From the NCBI GenBank assembly GCA_946641795.1, contig CAMPBZ010000028.1, forward strand, positions 1 to 9,990: a DNA stretch of 9,990 nt. The letters run 5' to 3'. The position numbers and the translations under genes are program-made. Shown piece by piece: positions 6,494 to 9,990 of the stretch. The notes beneath the pieces were generated by a model, which did not search any database, was not told where the DNA came from, and worked only from the letters and a program-made list of their open reading frames with translations. The number at the start of each line of letters is the position of its first letter. Position 1 is the first letter of the stretch. This DNA is from an uncultured Clostridia bacterium. GTDB lineage: Bacteria > Bacillota > Clostridia > Oscillospirales > CAG-272.

Positions 6494-6507
6494 CCCTTTT
6501 TGCATTT

Positions 6508-6537
6508 TTCACCCTTTCTTTTTCGGGCTCATATACT
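6508..6537 (+). promoter_or_regulatory. Possible promoter of the three-gene small-protein operon
   Basis: TATACT (6532-6537) is one mismatch from a -10; TTCACC (6508-6513), 18 bp upstream, is a weak -35. It lies back to back with the phosphodiesterase promoter, so the two transcripts diverge from about 6458 and 6544. The weak -35 could mean an activator or another sigma factor. Confidence 0.35.
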
Positions 6538-6570
6538 GCGGTTGAACCACTTGCGGAAAGGAGAAACACA

Positions 6571-6798
6571 ATGCAAATTGACAAGAGAACCCTGCAAGCC
6601 CTTCTTGCAATGAACGACGAACAGCTCTCCGCGCTGCTTGCAAAAATTGCAAAAGAAGCGGGCATTTCGGCGGCCGATTTTGGAGCCAATCCAAACGATT
6701 TGAACGGAATACGGCAGGCGCTGGGCGCGGCGACCGAGGAGGATTTGAAGCGACTGAACGCGCTTTACGCCGACTACCGGAAAAAGCGCCGCCTATAA
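6571..6798 (+). CDS. Small conserved-looking protein, function unknown (operon gene 1)
   Basis: 75 aa, soluble, charged and probably all-helical, with no signal or membrane segment. Two parts show: residues 5-28, an amphipathic helix (LQALLAMNDEQLSALLAKIAK), and residues 47-74 (IRQALGAATEEDLKRLNALY, ending in the basic tail YRKKRRL). It has a strong ribosome binding site (AAAGGAG, 7 nt before the ATG). The stop codon overlaps the ribosome binding site of the next gene, so the two are co-transcribed and probably translationally coupled. I recall similar short proteins in clostridial genomes but no studied member. Being short, it could be an adaptor or partner of the next two products; that is inference. 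Confidence 0.75.
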   Translation: MQIDKRTLQALLAMNDEQLSALLAKIAKEAGISAADFGANPNDLNGIRQALGAATEEDLKRLNALYADYRKKRRL

Positions 6799-6809
6799 GG
6801 AGAAGAGCG

Positions 6810-7226
6810 ATGGAAGAACAGGAAACTGCACGCACGGAAGCCGGGCTTTCCAACGCGCTGGAAGCGCTTTTTTCCGACCCACAGGCACGCGAACGCTTTG
6901 AAAAAATTGTAAGCTCGCTGAAAGAAAACTTGCAGTCAAGTACCGCCGAAAACGAGCAAGAAGGGGCAAAAACTCATCCCATCCCCACCGGAACGGACGG
7001 TTTGGCCGCCGTTTTGGGCAATCCGGCGTTGATGGAAAATCTGCCCGCCCTGCTTTCGGGAATGCGGCCGGCGCCCCCGGCTCCCGAAGCGGCAAAAACG
7101 CCGGAAGACCGCCGGCGCGACCTTTTGCTGGCCTTAAAGCCCTTTCTCTCCAAGGATCGCGGCAACGCGGTGGATCTGATTTTGCAAATTTCTCGCCTGG
7201 GCGCGGTTTTGCATATGATGGGATAA
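6810..7226 (+). CDS. Uncharacterised 138-aa protein (operon gene 2)
   Basis: A soluble protein with no signal peptide. The N-terminal third (11-45) is a charged helix. Residues 46-62 look flexible. A helical stretch (63-84, LAAVLGNPALMENLPALLSG) is followed by a proline/alanine linker (86-95). The C-terminal helical motif (105-134) contains DLLLALKPFLSKDR, then a leucine-rich amphipathic helix. A basic LALKPFLS-type segment followed by such a helix is a pattern I associate with small clostridial proteins of unknown role. The start is fixed by AAGGAG (6797-6802), 7 nt upstream, overlapping the stop of gene 1. Its own stop overlaps the ribosome binding site of gene 3. No enzymatic motif is visible; a scaffold or assembly role is only a guess. 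Confidence 0.75.
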   Translation: MEEQETARTEAGLSNALEALFSDPQARERFEKIVSSLKENLQSSTAENEQEGAKTHPIPTGTDGLAAVLGNPALMENLPALLSGMRPAPPAPEAAKTPEDRRRDLLLALKPFLSKDRGNAVDLILQISRLGAVLHMMG

Positions 7227-7238
7227 GGAGGTAGCGCT

Positions 7239-7640
7239 ATGTATTCCAAAAAGTCCGGCCGCGGCTCCCTGCCGCCGAGAATGCCGGAGCATTACAACGG
7301 CTGGGCGTTTCAGCCCCCCTCCCCGCCGAAAGACCGGCCGCCGAAATTTGACGAAAACGAAGGAACCCGCCCAGTACCACCGCCCCCGAAGCCGGAAATT
7401 CACCAATCCTACCCGCGGCCGCTCCCCTTCCTTCCCCCGCCGCCCGTTCCGGCTCCGCCGGAAAAACCGGCGCCGCCTTTGCCCCCGGCGCTGGAACATT
7501 TACTTGGCAAAAGCGGCTTTTTGCACTCGCTGAACCTGAATTTTGAAGAACTGCTGTTGATTGGGCTGATCATTTTGCTGGGTTCCTCCGGCGAGGACGG
7601 TGAACTGCCGCTTTTGCTGGCGCTTTTACTGCTTTGTTGA
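7239..7640 (+). CDS. Proline-rich protein with hydrophobic C-terminal tail, function unknown (operon gene 3)
   Basis: 133 aa. Residues 1-27 are basic and end in MPEHYNGWAF. Residues 28-84 are extremely proline-rich, with runs of PPPP, and must be extended and unfolded. Residues 85-103 form a short helix. Two leucine/isoleucine stretches (105-114 and 123-132) flank an acidic turn (GSSGEDGE), and the last residue is cysteine. The hydrophobic part could be a membrane hairpin, a single tail anchor or an oligomerisation surface; no N-terminal signal is seen. The ribosome binding site AAGGAGGT (7225-7232) is near-perfect and overlaps the stop of gene 2. High proline content and GC codon bias also generate long shadow frames here, but coupling and the strong site make this frame the real one. 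No terminator is visible after it. Confidence 0.72.
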   Translation: MYSKKSGRGSLPPRMPEHYNGWAFQPPSPPKDRPPKFDENEGTRPVPPPPKPEIHQSYPRPLPFLPPPPVPAPPEKPAPPLPPALEHLLGKSGFLHSLNLNFEELLLIGLIILLGSSGEDGELPLLLALLLLC

Positions 7641-7663
7641 AAAGAAAATTCGACAAAAAAGGC

Positions 7664-7692
7664 TTGCATTTTGCAATGTATTCCTGTATAAT
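7664..7692 (+). promoter_or_regulatory. Promoter of the VanZ-phosphoesterase gene with a small palindrome over the -35
   Basis: TATAAT (7687-7692) is perfect; TTGCAT (7664-7669), 17 bp upstream, is a half-match -35. The -35 lies inside an inverted repeat, TTGCA-TTT-TGCAA (7664-7676), a possible operator. Transcription would start near 7699. GAGGA (7714-7718) is 7 nt before the ATG at 7726. Confidence 0.55.
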
Positions 7693-7725
7693 AAAGGCAG
7701 AACTTGAAAACAAGAGGACAGATGA

Positions 7726-8973
7726 ATGAAGAAAAAATGGCTGATCCCTTTGCGGATCGTCCTTGCCGTTCTGATTGCTTTGAACCTTGCCGTTATTTTC
7801 GGTTTTTCCGGCGAAAACGCCGAAAAATCCACGCAGACCAGCAGTACCGTTACCGAAGAGGTTGCCAAAGTGGTTGTGCCGGATTTTGAAAACAAGCCGC
7901 CGCAGGAGCAACAGGCAATTGTAAAGAAAATGGACCCGCCGGTCCGTAAAATTGCGCACTTTTCGGAGTATGCCTCGCTGGGCGCTTTGATCTTTTTGTT
8001 CCTGTTGACCTGGAACGGCGCGGTTTTATGGAAGTATCTCGGCTCGGTCGGCTTTTCGGCAATCTATTCGGTTACCGACGAACTGCACCAGAAATTCTCG
8101 CTCGGAAGGGCGGCAAGCGTAAAGGATATGCTGATTGACACTTCCGGCGCTTTGGTTGCCTGCTCCCTGCTCTTATTGCTCCGCTTTTTGATTATTCGCG
8201 CGCAAAAACGGCCGAAAAAGCTGACGACAACGGTTTACACGATCCCATCCGGAAAGATTGAAAAGCCGCTCCGACTGGCCGTGGTTGCCGACCTGCACGG
8301 GCATTTTTACGAAGCGTTGCCCGGCCTATTGCGATCCGCCGCGCCCGACGCGATCCTCATTCCCGGCGACCTGACAAAGTTTGAAAAAATTGCGAAAAAC
8401 GACGAGGCGGCTATTGACTTTTTGAAGCTTTGCGCTTCGATCGCCCCGACCTATTACTCGCTTGGAAACCACGAGCTTGGCACCGCCCGGCACGGCAATT
8501 TGTTTGCAAAGCCGCGCAAAAAGGAGCTTCCCGCCGCGTTTGCCGAACAGGTTGCGCAAACCGGCGCGGTACTGCTGCGAAACGATTGCGTTTTGCAAAA
8601 CGGCATTTGGTTTTGCGGGCTGGATTCGGGCTTTGACGGCGGCGAAAGCTCCCCGGATACCGAAGCGCTGGCCAAGTTTGACGCCTGCCCCGGCTTACGC
8701 GTTCTGCTTTGCCACCACCCCGAATATTATGTTCCCTTCGTTCAAAAAACAAGCATTGATTTAACGGTTTGCGGCCACGCGCACGGCGGCCAATGGCGCT
8801 TTTTCGGGCGCGGCGTTTACGCACCCGGCCAGGGGCTGTTTCCCAAATACACCTCCGGCGTGATCGACGGACGGTGCGTGATCTCCCGCGGGCTGGGCGA
8901 CCATACGAAAATTCCGCGCATCAACAACCGGCGCGAGCTGGTTTTGATCGACCTGCAACCCGAAAAAGAATAA
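7726..8973 (+). CDS. VanZ-like membrane domain fused to a metallophosphoesterase domain
   Basis: A single 415-aa frame joins two families. Residues 1-158 are VanZ-like: a first membrane segment (7-26), an extracellular loop, VRKIAHFSEY (73-82), further membrane segments (about 84-98, 103-117, 138-157) and the VanZ signature DELHQ (118-122) with D134 and D138. After a basic linker (RAQKRPKK, 158-165), residues about 182-415 form a calcineurin-like phosphoesterase of the YkuE/YaeI (COG1408) type with all metal motifs: D189-L-H191, GD 214-215, GNHE 247-250, CHH 329-331, GHAHGG 350-355. Four membrane segments and the positive-inside rule place the enzyme domain in the cytoplasm. Enterococcal VanZ gives low-level teicoplanin resistance; the role of most VanZ homologues and the substrate here are unknown. 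Each domain usually occurs alone. The gene follows the three-gene operon after 85 bp with its own promoter and ends at a terminator. Confidence 0.87.
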   Translation: MKKKWLIPLRIVLAVLIALNLAVIFGFSGENAEKSTQTSSTVTEEVAKVVVPDFENKPPQEQQAIVKKMDPPVRKIAHFSEYASLGALIFLFLLTWNGAVLWKYLGSVGFSAIYSVTDELHQKFSLGRAASVKDMLIDTSGALVACSLLLLLRFLIIRAQKRPKKLTTTVYTIPSGKIEKPLRLAVVADLHGHFYEALPGLLRSAAPDAILIPGDLTKFEKIAKNDEAAIDFLKLCASIAPTYYSLGNHELGTARHGNLFAKPRKKELPAAFAEQVAQTGAVLLRNDCVLQNGIWFCGLDSGFDGGESSPDTEALAKFDACPGLRVLLCHHPEYYVPFVQKTSIDLTVCGHAHGGQWRFFGRGVYAPGQGLFPKYTSGVIDGRCVISRGLGDHTKIPRINNRRELVLIDLQPEKE

Positions 8974-9016
8974 AAAAGCGGAGCGTTTCCCTTTTTGGAA
9001 AGCGCTCCGCTTTTTT
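8972..9016. terminator. Bidirectional intrinsic terminator between the VanZ-phosphoesterase gene and gltA
   Basis: The arms GCGGAGCG-TTTCC (8978-8990) and GGAAA-GCGCTCCGC (8997-9010) pair with a one-base bulge. An A6 run sits on the left and a T6 run on the right, so it serves both convergent genes. The left A-run overlaps the upstream stop codon (8971-8973). Confidence 0.9.
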
Positions 9017-9024
9017 GTGTTTGT

Positions 9025-9990
9025 TTATTTGCTCAAATCCTCGTCAATGGCTTTGGCGGCGGCTTTGCCCGCACCCATTGCAAGAATGACGGTCGCCGCG
9101 CCGGTGACCGCGTCACCGCCCGCGTAAACGCGGTTCAGGGATGTTCTGCCGGTGGTCTCCTCGGTGACGATCCCGCCCCGGCGGTTGACTTCCAGCCCTT
9201 CGGTGGTGGTTTTGATAAGCGGGTTGGGTGAAGTTCCGATGGCGATGATGACGCAATCGCAATCCAGCTCGTACTCGGAACCGGGGATTTCCACCGGGCT
9301 TCTTCTGCCAGAAGCGTCCGGCTCGCCGAGTTCCATTTTGATCACGCGCATTCCGCGCACAAAACCGGTTTCGTCGCCCAAAATCTCGGTGGGGTTATTG
9401 AGCAGGCGGAATTCGATCCCCTCCTCCATTGCGTGCTCCACCTCTTCGCGCCGCGCGGGCAGTTCGTCCAGCGACCGGCGGTAAACGATGTAAACTTCCT
9501 CGGCGCCCAGCCGCATTGCGCTCCGCGCCGCGTCCATAGCGACGTTGCCGCCGCCCACGACCACCACTTTTTTGGCCTGCTGAATGGGCGTTGCGCTATC
9601 CGGCAGATAGGATTTCATCAGGTTGACGCGCGTTAAAAATTCGTTGGCGGAATAAACGCCTTTGAGATTCTCACCCGGGATCTTCATAAAGCGCGGAAGT
9701 CCCGCACCCGAGCCGATAAAGACGGCTTCAAAGCCCTCTTCCTCCATCAGTTCGCGCACCGAGATCGTTCTGCCGACCACGGTGTTGACCTCGATTTGAA
9801 CGCCCAGTTCTTTCAGCGTTTCAATCTCCCGGGCAACGATCGCCTTGGGAAGCCGGAACTCGGGAATGCCGTAGACGAGCACGCCGCCTGCGGTGTGTAA
9901 AGCCTCAAAAACGGTGACCTGATAGCCGCGCCTTGCAAGATCGCCGGCGCAGGTCAAGCCCGCAGGGCCGGAACCGATGACGGCAACTTT
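9025..9990 (-). CDS. gltA: GltA/NfnL-type NADPH-dependent glutamate synthase small-subunit family protein (partial, N-terminus outside window)
   Basis: The frame runs from the right edge to TAA at 9027-9025, giving 321 C-terminal residues of a family usually about 460-500 aa; the missing part would include the N-terminal [4Fe-4S] domain. The fragment starts inside the first FAD-binding site (AVIGSGPAG, residues 3-11), continues with GGVLVYGIPEFRLPK (about 35-49), the NADPH-binding site GGGNVAMDAAR (146-156) with YRRS shortly after, and the C-terminal FAD site YAGGDAVTGAATV (about 289-301), ending AIDEDLSK. Members move electrons between NADPH and glutamate synthase, or act as the large subunit of NADH-dependent ferredoxin:NADP oxidoreductase (Nfn) or sulfide dehydrogenase. 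These cannot be told apart from this fragment; a neighbouring FAD/NAD-binding subunit gene beyond the right edge would favour Nfn. It ends at a shared terminator. Confidence 0.88.
   Translation of the reverse strand, partial: KVAVIGSGPAGLTCAGDLARRGYQVTVFEALHTAGGVLVYGIPEFRLPKAIVAREIETLKELGVQIEVNTVVGRTISVRELMEEEGFEAVFIGSGAGLPRFMKIPGENLKGVYSANEFLTRVNLMKSYLPDSATPIQQAKKVVVVGGGNVAMDAARSAMRLGAEEVYIVYRRSLDELPARREEVEHAMEEGIEFRLLNNPTEILGDETGFVRGMRVIKMELGEPDASGRRSPVEIPGSEYELDCDCVIIAIGTSPNPLIKTTTEGLEVNRRGGIVTEETTGRTSLNRVYAGGDAVTGAATVILAMGAGKAAAKAIDEDLSK

Noticed and set aside
6511..6538. Mother-cell sporulation promoter (sigma-E or sigma-K type) for the three-gene operon
   Set aside because: CATATACTG resembles their -10 elements, but no convincing -35 is present at the right distance; a weak sigma-A promoter explains it as well.
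5967..6545. Plus-strand frame of 192 codons opposite the phosphodiesterase
   Set aside because: It covers the phosphodiesterase in antisense and also both divergent promoters.
7722..7889. Alternative ATG at 7722 in another frame just before the VanZ-phosphoesterase start
   Set aside because: It leads to a short frame with no domain; the ATG at 7726 has the correct 7-nt spacing from GAGGA and opens the 415-aa protein.

Overview
Organism. The window fits a moderate-GC chromosome of an uncultured anaerobic Firmicute of class Clostridia (Oscillospirales/Christensenellales-like). Grounds: strong AGGAGG-type ribosome binding sites, consensus sigma-A promoters with 17-bp spacers, a VanZ-type protein, a homomeric GltA/Nfn-type flavoprotein, a very long extracellular solute-binding protein, and a run of small uncharacterised proteins of a kind I associate with Clostridia. 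This is inference; no 16S or other taxonomic marker lies in the window. || Layout. (1) 1-2536, minus: the N-terminal 845 codons of a giant secreted ABC-transporter solute-binding protein, cut by the left edge, with a TTGACA-N17-TAATAT promoter and a ~110-nt leader that can form several hairpins. (2) About 2684-3084: AT-rich, pyrimidine-skewed intergenic DNA holding two palindromes with identical arms (GTAAAT-N3-ATTTAC, centres 113 bp apart). (3) 3147-4373, plus: an RlmI-type 23S rRNA methyltransferase behind a perfect consensus promoter. (4) 4419-5840, minus: murC, convergent with rlmI and sharing a bidirectional terminator. (5) 5955-6434, minus: a YfcE-type phosphodiesterase, separated from murC by a terminator-like hairpin. 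(6) 6571-7640, plus: three tightly spaced genes for small proteins of unknown function (75, 138 and 133 aa), divergent from the phosphodiesterase. (7) 7726-8973, plus: a protein joining a VanZ-like membrane domain to a complete metallophosphoesterase domain, with its own promoter. (8) 9025-9990, minus: the C-terminal 321 residues of a GltA/NfnL-type NAD(P)H-dependent oxidoreductase, cut by the right edge; a second bidirectional terminator separates it from (7). || How it fits together. Most genes are housekeeping: peptidoglycan precursor synthesis, rRNA methylation, glutamate/redox metabolism and sugar uptake. The least explained parts are the twin-palindrome intergenic region, the structured leader of the binding-protein gene, the three-gene small-protein operon (the last product proline-rich with a hydrophobic C-terminus), and the VanZ-phosphoesterase fusion. 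I see no rRNA, tRNA, CRISPR array, insertion sequence or phage gene.
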